Assembly: GCF_000801105.2 (NCBI RefSeq)
Contig: NC_079514.1
Location: 25,770,293 to 25,834,292, forward strand
Length of the DNA stretch: 64,000 bases
Direction: 5' to 3'
From: Raphanus sativus
Lineage: Eukaryota > Streptophyta > Magnoliopsida > Brassicales > Brassicaceae
A program made the position numbers and the translations under genes. Shown piece after piece: positions 53,013 through 64,000 of this stretch; positions within the stretch are counted from its first letter, which is position 1, and each line of letters opens with the position of its first letter. The notes under the pieces were generated by a model. That model was not told where the DNA came from and ran no database searches. It worked only from the letters and a program-made list of their open reading frames with translations.

Positions 53013-54943
53013 TGTGGGAACCGAAATTCGCACTGTCGATTTTGATTAAGTAAAACGGAGGAAAGCTAAGTAAACCTAACTTTCCCTGAAGGTCCGGATT
53101 CTCTGCGACAACCAACGACAAGTGATCAAATAAATGCGGAAAGGTTTTATTAAGAATTGAGACTGGACCTTAAGGAAGGCTGCCTACGTACCCCTTTCGA
53201 GGATCAAGTCGGACGTAGTTCAGTTGGAGTTGTTTTGAACAAGAGATCGAACTGCCTGGCGGAGTTCGTCTAGTACGAGCGTTGGACATTGAAACAGGCA
53301 TGTCGAGATTAATGCCTAGGGTTTCTATGTGCGGAACTCTAAGTAAAAGGATTGTTAGATCCTTCCGAGAGAGACAGGAGCCTGCGGACAAGATGAAAAT
53401 AGAACGAGAGGCGGCCGGACGTTCTAGGTCCTACCTTGCTAGTCTACCGCCTAAATTCTAAGTTCTTAACCTAACATGAGCTCTCTAGGTCTCCAATCTC
53501 GGATTTCTCTCTCTCTTAGTGATTTTCGCTCTGACTTTCTTCCTCTCCCAAAGCTCCTTTATATACTCTTTCTTATGACGGTCTATTCTCCTCCTGGGCC
53601 GCAAGGCGGGCTTCTTTCCATTTTCGTCGGCTTTCATCGGGAAACTTGACATTTATCTTCGGGAAACTTGACATTTATCCTCCGGAAATTTAGCATTTAT
53701 CTTGCTATGCAAAGATAAACGTAAATCGTCGTATCTATCTCAGATAATCGTAAACGGACTGTCCGATCGTGTTTGGTCCCTTTCGGGCCGTTTCCAGGAC
53801 TTCTGTTGTTTTCTACGATTTCTTTGGAAGTTCTTCGTTCGTTCGTAGAGTTGAGACGAGTGGTGTCTTAAGATGACCATCGCTGTTTCGTACGAAGAAT
53901 CTAAGATCTTCCTTCCCGTCGATATCTTACGAGTTTCCGAGATGTTTCCGACGGTCCTTAGATTGGAGTAAGAACCGGAGTTCCGTACGCGGAATCTCGA
54001 TGATTCGTCCTGCGAGGACTTGGGAAAGACTCGAAGTATGGACTTCTGATTGCCGGGGACTGGGATTCGTGTACCGAAGATTGTTGTCCGAAGACCCGAG
54101 CCAGCACGGGGCTAGCCGCCCGGTGGCCACGGCCAGCACGGGCGCTAGCCGCCGGCGGCCACGGCCAGCACGGGGCTAGCCGCCCGGCGGCCACGGCCAG
54201 CACGGGCGCTAGCCGCCGGCGGCCACGGCCAGCACGGGGCTAGCCGCCCGGCGGCCACGGCCAGCACGGGCGCTAGCCGCCGGCGGCCACGGCCAGCACG
54301 GGGCTAGCCGCCCGGCGGCCACGGCCAGCACGGGTGCTAGCCGCCGGCGGCCACGGCCAGCACGGGGGCTAGCCGCCCGGCGGACAGGACCAGCACGTGC
54401 GTCTTGACGAGGGCTTCGATTCGATATCTTGATCGTTTTCTGAGTCCTCACGGTTTGAGAGAACGGGCTCTTCGAAGTTTTCCGGCGGCCAGGACCAGCA
54501 CTGGCGCTAGCCGCCCGGCGGTCATGACCAGCACGGGCTCTAGCCGCCGGCGGCCAGGACCAGCACGTGCGTCTCGACGAGGGCTTCGATTTGATATCTT
54601 GATCGTTTTCTGAGTCCTCACGGTTTGAGAGAACGGGCTCTTCGAAGTTTCCCGGCGGCCGAACCAGCACGGGGGCTTAGCCGCCCGGCGGCCAGGACCA
54701 GCACGGGGGCTAGCCGCCGGCGGCCAGGACCAGCACGTGCGTCTCGACGAGGGCTTCGATTTGATATCTTGATCGTTCTCTGGGTCCTCACGGTTTGAGA
54801 GAATGGGCTCTTTGAAGTTTAAAGGAGGATTCCTTGTCGTTCGGCCTGTCCAAACTTAGATTACTTCTCGTTTCTTCCTTATACTTTCGTATGACAAATA
54901 GACTTAGCCGTTGATTTCGAGATAACCGTTTTTGACCCCAACA
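53013..54943 (-). repeat. N2 5' LTR (1931 bp)
   Basis: It has the same structure as 46617-48544: TATA at about 53554-53568, GC-rich array at 54100-54387, three 169/170-bp units at 54388-54830. The primer site (GTTTGGCGCTAGAAGG on the minus strand) is directly inside at about 52992-53012. Confidence 0.93.
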
Positions 54944-54948
54944 CCAAA

Positions 54949-57050
54949 AATACCTTACCCTGTTCCAGCTAAGGCTACACGCAAGGATAAGGAAGAGATG
55001 AAGTGCAGGAAGATGCTGGAAGACCTAACTGTCAAACTCCCTCTAATGAGTGCGATCCAGATGATTCCATCCATGCGTAGCTTTGTGAAGGGACTGATCT
55101 CTGGGAAGATATCTGATGACAGCGAGTTCATGATTGTCTCTAAGGAATGCAGTGCGGTGCTCCAGAACAGAAGGATCAAGAAGCTGGGTGATCCGGGAAA
55201 ATTTTTCCTCTCAGTTCAGATTGGGAGAACAGTCTTCTCATGCTCACTGGTCGATCTAGGGTCAAGCATAAACCTCATGCCATATACTGTGGCTAAGCGC
55301 CTTGGATACACGGACTTCAAGCCTACCAGGATGTCCCTAGTGTTTGCTGATCGATCTGTGAAGTCTCCAGTTGGAATCCTCGAAGATCTTCAAGTTCTGG
55401 TTGGGAACACACTTGTTCCTGCCGATTTCGTTGTTCTGGAAGTCGAGGAAGATTCAAATGATCCCCTGATCCTAGGCAGACCATTCCTCTGCACTGTTGG
55501 AGCTATCATCGATGTCCGACAAGGGAAGATTGATCTCCACCTTGGAGATATTATGATGAAGTTTGAGATGGAGCATATGCTCAAGAAGCCGATGCTGGAT
55601 GGACAAACTTTCACTGTCCAAGAAGATGGTGACCCGCTAGAGCAGCATGAGGGAATGATCGAGGAGATTCTCACCGAGGATCCACTTGAACTCGCCTTAG
55701 TCAGAGCTGAAGCCGAGCAGAGCTTAGAGAGTGTTGATGCTGATGCCTATGCCAAATTCCTGGATTCAGCCAGGAGTATTGAAAGGATGGTGGTGAATCT
55801 AACTCTGGGGGAGAACAGTGAGTCCAGCAGATCGGCTGGAACAACCGCGCCTCAGAACCCGTCTGTTCCGGCAGCTCAGACCGATGACTCATGGAGCGAG
55901 CTGAAAGCTCCAAAGGTAGAGCTAAAATCCCTTCCCAAGGGACTCAGGTATGCATTTCTTGGACCCAACTCTACATATCCTGACATTGTGAATGCTGACC
56001 TGAACAATGCCGAGACTGCTCTGCTTTTGTGTGAACTGAGAAAATATCGTAAGGCATTGGGTTATTCTCTAGCTGACATACCTGGCATTTCACCTGATCT
56101 GTGCATGCATAGAATACACCTGGAAGATGAATCGATGACTTCTGTAGAACATCAGAGGAGGTTAAACCCAAATCTAAAAGATGTTGTAAAGAAAGAGATA
56201 ATGAAACTTCTAGAAGCAGGTGTGATCTATGCGATCTCTGATAGTAAGTGGGTTAGTCCTGTGCATGTAGTACCTAAGAAAGGTGGGATCACTGTGATAA
56301 CCAATGAAAAGAATGAATTGATCCCCACTAGAACAGTTACTGGTCATCGCATGTGCATTGATTTTTGTAAGTTGAATGCTGCGACTCGTAAGGATCACTT
56401 CCCACTTCCTTTTATTGATCAAATGCTTGAGAGATTGGCTAACCACCCTTACTATTGCTTTTTAGATGGTTATTTAGGTTTCTTTCAGATTCCCATCCAC
56501 CCAGACGATCAGGAGAAGACGACGTTCACATGCCCTTATGGAACATATGCATACAGGAGGATGCCCTTCGGCTTGTGCAATGCTCCAGCAACCTTCCAGC
56601 GATGCATGATGTCGATTTTTACTGACCTGATCGAAGACATTATGGAGGTTTTCATGGACGATTTCAGCGTCTATGGAAGCTCCTTTCATGTCTGTTTGTC
56701 AAACTTGTGCAGGGTGCTGAAGCGATGCGAGGAGAAGCATCTAGTGCTGAACTGGGAGAAATGCCACTTCATGGTCAGAGATGGGATTGTACACAAGATA
56801 TCAGAGAAAGGCATTGAGGTGGACAAGGCAAAGATCGAGGTCATGATGAGTCTGCAACCACCAACTTCAGTGAAGGGAATCAGGAGTTTCTTGGGACACG
56901 CTGGTTTCTATAGGAGGTTCATCCAGGACTTCTCTAAGATCGCGAGACCACTCACTCGGTTGCTCTGCAAAGAAGCTCAGTTTGCCTTTGACAGCGACTG
57001 CTTAGCCGCATTCCACACGATCAAGGGGGCTCTAGTGAGTGCACCAGTGG
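54949..57050 (+). CDS. pol: AT1 aspartic protease and reverse transcriptase
   Basis: It continues from gag after N2 (KIPYPVPAK). The protease has the Athila-style active site [15 protein letters not shown] (55240-55285), with DLG instead of DTG, and [20 protein letters not shown] (55468-55530). After an acidic linker RT begins near 56185 with [15 protein letters not shown]. It shows [20 protein letters not shown] (56350-56410), [20 protein letters not shown] (56455-56515), [16 protein letters not shown] (56563-56610) and the catalytic FMDDFSVYG (56650-56680). The frame is open over 2.1 kb, then a small shift near 57050 leads into RNase H. Confidence 0.9.
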
Positions 57051-57993
57051 TCCAATCCAGATTGGGATCTCCCTTTTGAGATCATGACAGATGCAAGTGA
57101 TTTTGCAGTGGGAGCAGTCCTTGGACAGCGTAAAGACAAGAAGCTTCACGTGATATACTATGCAAGCAGAACCTTAGATGAAGCTCAGTGCCGATACGCA
57201 ACCACAGAGAAGGAGCTCCTTGCCATCGTGTTCGCTTTTGAGAAGTTCAGATCCTATCTGGTTGGATCAAAGGTGATTGTGCACAGACCACGCGGCTCTC
57301 AAGTACCTACTCACGAAGAAGGATGCTAAACCGCGGCTCTTAAGAAGGATTCTCTTGTTCCAAGAGTTTGATCTGGAGATAAGAGACAAGAAGGGGGTTG
57401 ATAATGGAGTAGCAGATCATCTCTCCAGGATGAAAGTGTCAGATGAGACAGTTCTTGATGAGGAACAACCGATGGAGTACGTCAATGCGATTGGTCTGCG
57501 CAACATGGAACAGTCGTCACCTGCCATCAAGGACTGTTCCCGCGTAAAAGGAGCATTCGTTGCAGTGATCCAAAAGGAGTACCCGAACCTTCCATGGTTT
57601 GCTGAGATTGCCAACTTCCTGGCAGCTGAGAAAGAGCCTTTGAGGTTCATTGGGAATGAGAAGAGGAAATTTCTAAGGGAAGCCAGGCACTACTTCTGGG
57701 ATGAGCTGTATCTATATCGGCAAGGTAAAGATGGGATCTTCAGGAGGTGTGTTCCAGAGGCTGATATTCCAGGGATCCTTCACCACTGTCACGGTTCCTC
57801 TTATGCTGGTCACTTTGCCACCTTCAAGACAGTTTCCAAGATCCTCCAAGCCGGTTTCTGGTGGCCCACCATGTTCAGAGATGCTCACGCTTTCATATCA
57901 CGATGCAATTCATGCCAAAGGATGGGGAGTATAAGCAAGAGAAATGAGATACCTCAGAACTACATCTTAGAAGTTGAAGTGTTCGACTGCTAG
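57039..57993 (+). pseudogene. pol: AT1 RNase H and integrase zinc finger, frameshifted
   Basis: The RNase H start ([18 protein letters not shown], 57080-57135; [22 protein letters not shown]) is in one frame. Near 57290 it shifts to a second frame ([16 protein letters not shown] to GVADHLSRM) that carries on to the integrase HHCC finger ([17 protein letters not shown] to CNSCQR, 57782-57915). It stops at a TAG (57991-57993) where a Trp codon would be expected. Confidence 0.85.
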
Positions 57994-58884
57994 GGGATCA
58001 ATTTCATGTGACCATTTCCAGTCTCTCACAAGAATGAGTACATCTTGGTTGCTGTGGACTATGTCTCCAAGTGGGTAGAAGCGATTGCTAGTCCAACCAA
58101 TGATGCGCGAGTTGTAACCAAGATGTTCACCTCCATCATCTTTCCAAGATTTGGAGTGCCTAGAGTGGTTATAAGCGATGGTGGAACTCACTTTATCAAC
58201 AAGTTGTTCCAAGGATTGCTGAGGAAGAATGGTGTGAAACACAAGGTTGCAACCGCCTATCATCCCCAAACAAGTGGTCAAGTGGAAGTTTCCAACAGAG
58301 AGATCAAGAGCATCCTGCAGAAGAATGTCAACACCACCCGCAAGGACTGGTCCCTTAAGCTTGACGATGCTCTCTGGGCGTACAGAACAGCCTAAAAGAC
58401 CCCTTTAGGGACCACTCCCTATCATCTGGTCTATGGCAAGGCGTGCCACCTACCTGTTGAGCTAGAGTACAAGGCGGCTTGGGCTGTCAAACTACTCAAC
58501 TTCGACATCAAACCCGCCAAGGAGAAGCGAACCATTCAGATCCACGAGTTGGAGGAGATCAGGCATCTAGCCTATGAGAGCTCTAAGATCTACAAGGAAA
58601 AGACCAAGGCGTTCCATGACAAACGGATCGTCAGCAGAAGCTTTGCTCCGAACGATCAGGTCTTACTCTTCAATTCACGGGTTAAACTGTTCCCTAGAAA
58701 GCTTAAGTCCAGATGGTCTGGACCCTTCACCATCAAAGTGGTTCGCCCCTATGGAGCTGTTGTGTTGCTAGACAGAAGAGGTGGAGAATTTGTTGTCAAT
58801 GGTCAGCGTCTCAAGCCATATCTTGCTGACACAACAATCGCTGAAGGTGTAGAGATACCCTTAAGCGATCCCCCTCAAGCCTAA
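57994..58884 (+). pseudogene. pol: AT1 integrase core and C-terminus with stops
   Basis: The frame continues with a TGA near 58009, then the catalytic core: [12 protein letters not shown] (58045-58085), [15 protein letters not shown] (58165-58212) and [16 protein letters not shown] (58261-58310), so the DDE residues are present. A TAA at 58393-58395 interrupts the region before TTPYHLVYGKACHLPVE. The C-terminal part with RWSGPFTIKVVRPYGAV (58710-58765) ends at 58882. Three stops between zinc finger and C-terminus make the enzyme non-functional. Confidence 0.87.
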
Positions 58885-59663
58885 TCGGCTCATTGAAGTC
58901 AAGCTAGTGATAGAAAACAAGCGCTTGGTGGGAGGCAACCCACTGGTGAGTGTAAATATTGTTTTCTTTTTGTCTTTATCTTTCTAGGAACTAACTTGCG
59001 GGTTGAAAAATCAAGAAAATTCGAGATCACTCCAGGAGAGCACTCCAGCGGTTGTTCCGCCGATTGTTCCCAGGTAAGTACTCGAACAAAAAATATATAA
59101 AAAAAAACAAATAAAAAGAAGGGGAAGCGGTTTGGTGGACCTACTTAAGGCCCAAACACTCCACTCCCCCACTTCATCTCTCTCGCCGCAAACCACCCCT
59201 TTAGAACCCTAAAATTGCGAACACACCTCCTCATCTCTCTCCAATCGATTTTTGGTTCTCACCTCTTGGGTTCTCTTGAGACTGGTTTGTTTTGCAGGAA
59301 TCACCTCTCCAACCAAGGTAATCGGTCAACAATCCTTCCCCTCTTTGCGCATGCAAATCGGGATTTGGGAGTGATTTCTTGGATCCTCTTTTTCCTATAT
59401 GCTTTGTGATTTCATCCTAGATTGTAGCTCTTGATAGTATACTTGCTACTAGGATTGAATTGATGATTGATTTTGAATGGAAGAGGAACCGATTTGTTGA
59501 TTGCGATTCTTGGTCTTTGCGATTTGTACTGTTGAGATTGAGGCTTGTGTGGGTTGTCTAGAAATCGATGGACTTGGGTAAAACAAGAAGATTGGATTGT
59601 TCTATCGCTTCTAGAACAACCAACGGACTGTGCTGATATTGGGCTATTGTTTTTGTTTTGCAG
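58885..59663 (+). other. AT1 spacer between pol and env-position ORF
   Basis: Non-coding, with an A-rich stretch (59090-59120). TTGTTTTGCAGG (59287-59298) and TTTGTTTTGCAG (59652-59663) both look like splice acceptors; the second lies directly before the ATG at 59664. This fits production of the downstream ORF from a spliced transcript, as proposed for Athila elements. Confidence 0.55.
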
Positions 59664-60945
59664 ATGCCTCCAAAGATGAGAAACGCAAGGGCTGCCAAGA
59701 ACACAGCTTCAGTGATTCGATGCTCCACCTGGTTACCCATGGCCGAACAAAACCGAGGGCGAGCCCATAGACCTCAATGATTCGATGCTCCTTGACTACA
59801 ATGTTGAGGAATGGGACAAGGAGTCAGCGGCAAGATACAATCGGCTCCTTCTGGCGGAGATCTAGCCCACGCGGTTCGCGCACCAGGAGACCTTAGCCGA
59901 TCTCGGCCTTGACACCGAGGTGTTTGACACGATGCAGGCCATGGGACTCATGCCTCTCTGTTTCCAAGCCCAGGTTCTCTAACCGGATTTGGTTAGGCAA
60001 GTGCTCGCAACGTGCCAGATCACTTATCTGAACCCCAATGAGCCTACATACGAGAACTGCTTCTTCTCCTCCATGGCTGATGGCAAGTTCTGCTCAATCT
60101 CTCTCAACGATATGAACGAGCTACTTGAGATTGCAGACACGCCTAAGGGAGTTTCAGTGGAAAAGAAGTTCAAGCCGGCAGACACCTTTTGGGACCTCAT
60201 TGCAGCCGGTAAGTTCACCTCTCGCAAGGCCTACCAGTCGCAGATCTGGAACCCTGCTATCCTGATCATCGCCAAGATCGTGTCCAATGTCCTGTTCGCG
60301 AAGGAGTACACCTCCAAGATCACGAATGGGGAGCTCCAGGTTCTCTACACGGGTCTTGAGGACGATATGCGCAGAGAGAAGATCACCCCGATCCAAGAAG
60401 TCAAGACCAACCCAGGGTTCCATCTCATCTCCATGTTCGCTGAGTGCAAGGACACCTTGATTCGGACTGATGAAAAGAAGGATCGTTCCGGCAGTCTGCT
60501 CACTCCCTTGTTCCAGCGCTTCAACATCAACCTCAGCTCCTACACGGTTGTCTCTGAGATGGAGTACATTGATACTCCTTACCTGATCGCCTGCCACATC
60601 TTGCGCGACGAGAACACCTACAAGTTCCAAGACAAAGAGGGGAACCATCTGTACAGCAAGCTCCCTATGCCTGGGTTCACAGACTTCTTATCTCTGGAGA
60701 ACATTGTGTTCTCACTCGGTGAAGAGCACCTCTGCGATGATCCGCGAGCGCCAGTGCAGAACGATGATGATGACATGGATGATGTGGAGCATGTGCCTCC
60801 ACCCGCTGATGGTGAGTATGATCTGGAGGACTTCACCGATGTGACCGATGATCACGCCTACAGACGCTGGATGGTTGAGTCCCAGAAGAAGAACATCAGC
60901 CTCATGAAGAGGATCCTCAAGGCGATCACAGGCGGCTGCATTTGA
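59664..60945 (+). pseudogene. AT1 Athila ORF-1 family protein in env position, degenerate
   Basis: It starts MPPKMRNARAAKNTASV at 59664. A shift near 59730 leads to the frame EPIDLNDSMLLDYN (about 59760), which is interrupted by TAG near 59863 and TAA near 59980. From 59989 it is open for 318 codons to 60945 (CQITYLNPNEPTYENCFFSS, FWDLIAAGKFTSRKAYQSQI, ending in an acidic DDDDMDDVEH segment and a basic tail). I recognise the Arabidopsis retrotransposon ORF-1 (Athila) family. I see no clear signal peptide or membrane segment, so env function is not supported. The role of the family is unknown. Confidence 0.82.
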
Positions 60946-62605
60946 GCACATGAGGAGCATACACCGCAGAGAACAAGGCGCCCATGCAAGGAACAAGCGG
61001 GAACATCGACTGGAGCAGAGAGACTGCCGAGGAACAGGAGGACAGCTGGTCACTCCGGTAGCGGCGATTCAGACTGAGACCGAAAGGACTATTTCTATCC
61101 CTTGTGTTATCCATCTGAACTATTTATTTTTCATGATATTTGCTTCTGTTTGGTGTGTTTCAGCTTCCTCTGATTTATTTTCACAACCAGGGATGGTGTG
61201 AACTAAATCTGGGGGAGCGATTGTACTATATTCGCTTGTGTGCTTTTTGAGTCAGTCCTTGTGTCATTTTTATGTTTTTATCGAGTCAGTTTTTAGGATC
61301 GAGTCAGTCAAAACTATTGTGGGAATCAGGACCTTATTTTGTGATGCTCTTTAACCACCTCGTGCTTTAACCTTCTTATTCAGTGACCTTAGCAGTGATG
61401 AAAGACCCACACATGGACCTGGAACACCCTGACTTATCTCATTTGACACTCCAGAAGTTGTATACCGATCAGGTTACACTGGGCAGACTTAACTCCACTT
61501 TATCTGAACCTAATCTGGACTTTAATTCTTCTTGTCATGGGCACTAGATCAGGGTAGAATGAGAACTACACTCAGGACTTCTTATCCGATTTTATCCCTC
61601 TTGCTGTTCCTACGTGGCTAGCTCATTTTTAGCTAGTTCCCACCTTGAACCCTGACCTTTTGTTCCACCCTCATGCATTTGCTTTTCTAGTACTTTATGT
61701 GCAGATATGTGCAAAAAGGTCGGAGAGGAAAGGATCGACGCAGTTCTTATTCATCAATGCTCACACAGTGGAAGAAGGTGGAACAATCAGTGCAGACAAG
61801 AGAACAACCAGAGTGCCTGTTCCGATACCAGAGAGAACAACAAAGAAGTAAGTGGCTAGAACGGACCAGAATGAATCACCAGTGGCATCATGTACATCAC
61901 TTGTTACCTCCTTACTCGTCACCCCAGCATTTTGTATTTCTGTATGTATATAAAAAAAATGAAATAAAAAAAAATAAAAAAAAAGGAGGAAAAGTTTTTT
62001 GTTTTTGCTTTGATTTACTGGTGACGAGAAGGGGAAGAATCCATGATGCATGCAACTGGGGAAGTTGAGAAAGTGATGGTGGTTTCAGTGAAGTGTTCTG
62101 AAGGGGAAGTTGAATCGCGCAGAGCAGTCCTATGATCGATCTATCGGAGAGCAGTCCGATCAGTAGAGATGAGTAAGGACTGTGGACCTCAATGGAGCCG
62201 TCCTCTCACGACCATTTTGTGCGATATCCTGCATACGCTCTTGGTAAACCCTAAACACTCTCGAACTCCACCATAAAAGTTAACCTGTTCTATACCTAGC
62301 CCGTTCTCTCTGAATAGAGCATGTGACAAGAAGCTCACGCTGATCTTAATTGAACATAAGGAGTTTTGCCTCGAAACTGTTGCCTTTTCAGGTTAAGATG
62401 TAGAGTAAGGAGCCGATCCTCGAACAGCGATCAGGGGGTTCTCAGTAAGTGTGTGTGGTCCTAATCTACAGCTTGTATGGTTCAGAGATTTGTGGTAAGA
62501 GTATGGTTGCTGAGAATAAGCGAGTTCCCACGCTTTCAAACCTTTCTCCCTGTTCTTGGTACTTGCCTTGTTCGAGGACAAACAAGGATCTAAGTCTGGG
62601 GGAAT
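60946..62605 (+). other. AT1 3' untranslated region
   Basis: About 1.66 kb without convincing genes. It includes an internal purine tract (AAATCTGGGGGAGCG at about 61206-61220), an A-rich run (61953-61985) and the functional-looking purine tract AAGTCTGGGGGAAT ending at 62605. The ORFs at 61697-62068 have no known domain. Confidence 0.7.
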
Positions 62606-63757
62606 TGATATATGGTGTTTTTCATATCATTGTATATAGGTTTTCATTTGTTTCAAGTCACTAATTCGTGTCAGTCTAGTCCTTTTTGACCTTTTACAGG
62701 TCTGGAGTTAGTAGAAGAGAGAAGAGAAGGTGCCTGATGAAAAGATGTCCTTTTCGAGCAATCCTGCGGAGAACACTCAAGTAGAACAGTCCCGAGACTG
62801 TTCTCTCTCAAGCGGAACAAGCAGACGGAGTGATCCGGAGATTGTTCCCGACGAATATGGAAACTCTTTATTTCGGGAATTAAAGCCCTGTTGCCCTAAT
62901 CTCTTTTCTTCTGATTGGCGCCTCCATATAAAACGACATCTATCTTTTTACTATTTTCTTACGCTAGTTTTTACAAGAGAACACTGTGATTTGCGATCTG
63001 CAACTTGTAAGGGAGAAGAATCCATCCTCTCATAGAGAAGATCATCTGAACCCTATTGTTTTCTACTCTGTTCTTATGCAATTTTATTCAGGATTTATGT
63101 CTTTGATTCTTTGCATCATGATCGAGTAGTAGCCTTGCTCGCCTAGGGTTTTTAGGGTGTTGAGACATGAGCTAAACATAGATAAGCAGTCCATAACTGT
63201 TCTTCATTCATACTGTTCTTACTGCTTTCATTAACCTGATCACTTGATGTTAGATCACTAGTTCATCACCTAGTTAACCGCTTAGGAGATAACTTGACAT
63301 GTATTGAATGAGCTTAGTATCCCTAATCAGCGAAAGTAGATATTAGGGTGGTAAGTGAACTGATCGGACCTGTTCTCTAAAGTTTGCAATCGATCCTCAT
63401 CCCAACGACAGTTAGGTAGTGAGATCGATCTGCAAAGTGATCACTGCCACGACAGTGGAGTGTTCCAGCTGAGTGATCCGAGTTCTAGAAAGCACTTCAT
63501 CGCGCTTGAATAATTGTTTGGCTCCAATTCAACACCCAATGAAATACCCTAGGCTAGCTCTTGTTTAATTTAATCAATCTCGTGTTTTATTTGCTTGTTA
63601 ACTATCGTCACTTTATAACCAAATCCATATCTTCATCTTAGCTTGATTTCGAAACTTATAGAACTAGAGTGTAGACTGGTCCTCTGGATTTGAATCTCAA
63701 GTACTACAATTGCAACTGTTAACTTGGCAATAGCAAGGATTCATTTTTAGAGTATCA
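62606..63757 (+). repeat. AT1 3' LTR (1152 bp)
   Basis: It has the same length and ends as 43665-44816 (TGATATATGG, AGTATCA), followed by the ACCCC target duplication. Confidence 0.95.
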
Positions 63758-64000
63758 ACCCCGAAGGACTTCCAATGGACCGATAAATGTGAGCAAGCCC
63801 TATCCGATCTCAAGGCCTATCTCACTACTCCACCTCTCCTCTCAAAACCCTTGGAAGGGGAAGTCATATTGTTTTATTTGGCGGTATCAGAGCATGCAGT
63901 CAGCGCGGTCCAGGTAAGGGAAGAAGGAAGGAAACAACATCCTATGTACTACGTGAGCAAATCATTGGTAGACGCGGAGACCCGCTATATTCAACTTGAG
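63758..64000 (+). CDS. pol: T4 RNase H (cut by window edge)
   Basis: It resumes the T4 frame after AT1 (PKDFQWTDKCEQALSDL), then the Ty3-type RNase H: LYLAVSEHAVSAVQVREEGR-like sequence and YYVSKSLVDAETRY, open to the window end. The join with 43664 across one ACCCC copy is in frame with the shifted RT frame. Confidence 0.87.

Larger units (their letters stand above)
46617..54943 (-). mobile_element. N2: second copy of the pol-less GC-rich element
   Basis: N2 is flanked by CCAAA at 46612-46616 and 54944-54948, inserted at the gag-protease junction of AT1. Its LTRs are 46617-48544 (3') and 53013-54943 (5') and are almost identical, so insertion was recent. It has the same internal order as N1: primer site, protease, LTR-like block with array, non-coding region, purine tract (CTGGGGGCTAAC). 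The LTRs differ from N1 by a 169-bp higher-order repeat. Confidence 0.94.
43665..63757 (+). mobile_element. AT1: Athila-type retrotransposon (contains N2)
   Basis: Both LTRs are 1152 bp, flanked by ACCCC at 43660-43664 and 63758-63762. Without N2 the element is about 11.8 kb: LTR, primer site, gag, protease, RT, RNase H, integrase, an env-position ORF of the Athila ORF-1 family, long untranslated 3' region, purine tract and LTR. I count roughly 20 differences between the LTRs by eye, so it is fairly young. Most genes carry stops or frameshifts. It is inserted in T4 RT. Confidence 0.95.

Noticed and set aside
60154..60648. Long ORF on the strand opposite to the Athila ORF-1 gene
   Set aside because: It is a mirror of a strongly coding region, with no domain and no conservation signal visible.

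Overview
The window is plant nuclear DNA, most likely a gene-poor pericentromeric region of a Brassicaceae species. That lineage is inferred from two Athila-type elements and several Tat-lineage Ty3/gypsy elements. I found no host gene, rRNA, tRNA gene or CRISPR array. Almost every base belongs to LTR retrotransposons inserted into one another. I named them T1-T5 (Tat-type Ty3/gypsy), AT1 and AT2 (Athila-type), R1 (a gag-only element primed by initiator tRNA-Met) and N1 and N2 (two copies of one pol-less family).

Layout of the left contig (1-35977): T1 5' half (1-5145, minus); T4 5' part (5146-7798, minus); T5 remnant (7799-8737 and 19852-20496, plus) split by R1 (8738-19846, plus), which is itself split by N1 (9364-17533, minus); T3 (20497-21040 and 31186-32277, minus) split by T2 (21041-31185, minus); AT2 (32278-35977, plus). 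A run of exactly 100 N (35978-36077) follows. Layout of the right contig (36078-64000): T1 3' half (36078-42535, plus); T4 reverse transcriptase (42536-43664, plus); AT1 (43665-63757, plus) carrying N2 (46617-54943, minus); T4 again (63758-64000, plus).

Target-site duplications read directly from the sequence support the insertions: CCTGG (T1), GATAT (T2), CTAAG (R1), CCGGC (N1), ACCCC (AT1) and CCAAA (N2). T1 and T4 each lie half on the minus strand left of the gap and half on the plus strand right of it, and the halves match at the T1 duplication. Flipping the left contig makes both elements colinear, so the scaffold is probably mis-oriented at the gap. With that correction the nest is six deep: AT2 > T3 > T5 > T4 > AT1 > N2.

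The most interesting signals are these. (1) A TAG stop sits between protease and reverse transcriptase in T1 and T2 in the context CAA-TAG-CAA-TTA, which matches the tobacco mosaic virus leaky stop; T4 has a TAG at the equivalent place. (2) T1 and T2 carry a spliced antisense gene with its own TATA box between integrase and the 3' LTR; T5 has a diverged relative. (3) N1 and N2 have lost gag and nearly all of pol and carry GC-rich palindromic arrays in both LTRs and in an internal LTR-like block. (4) R1 has a gag-like frame that runs deep into its 3' LTR.
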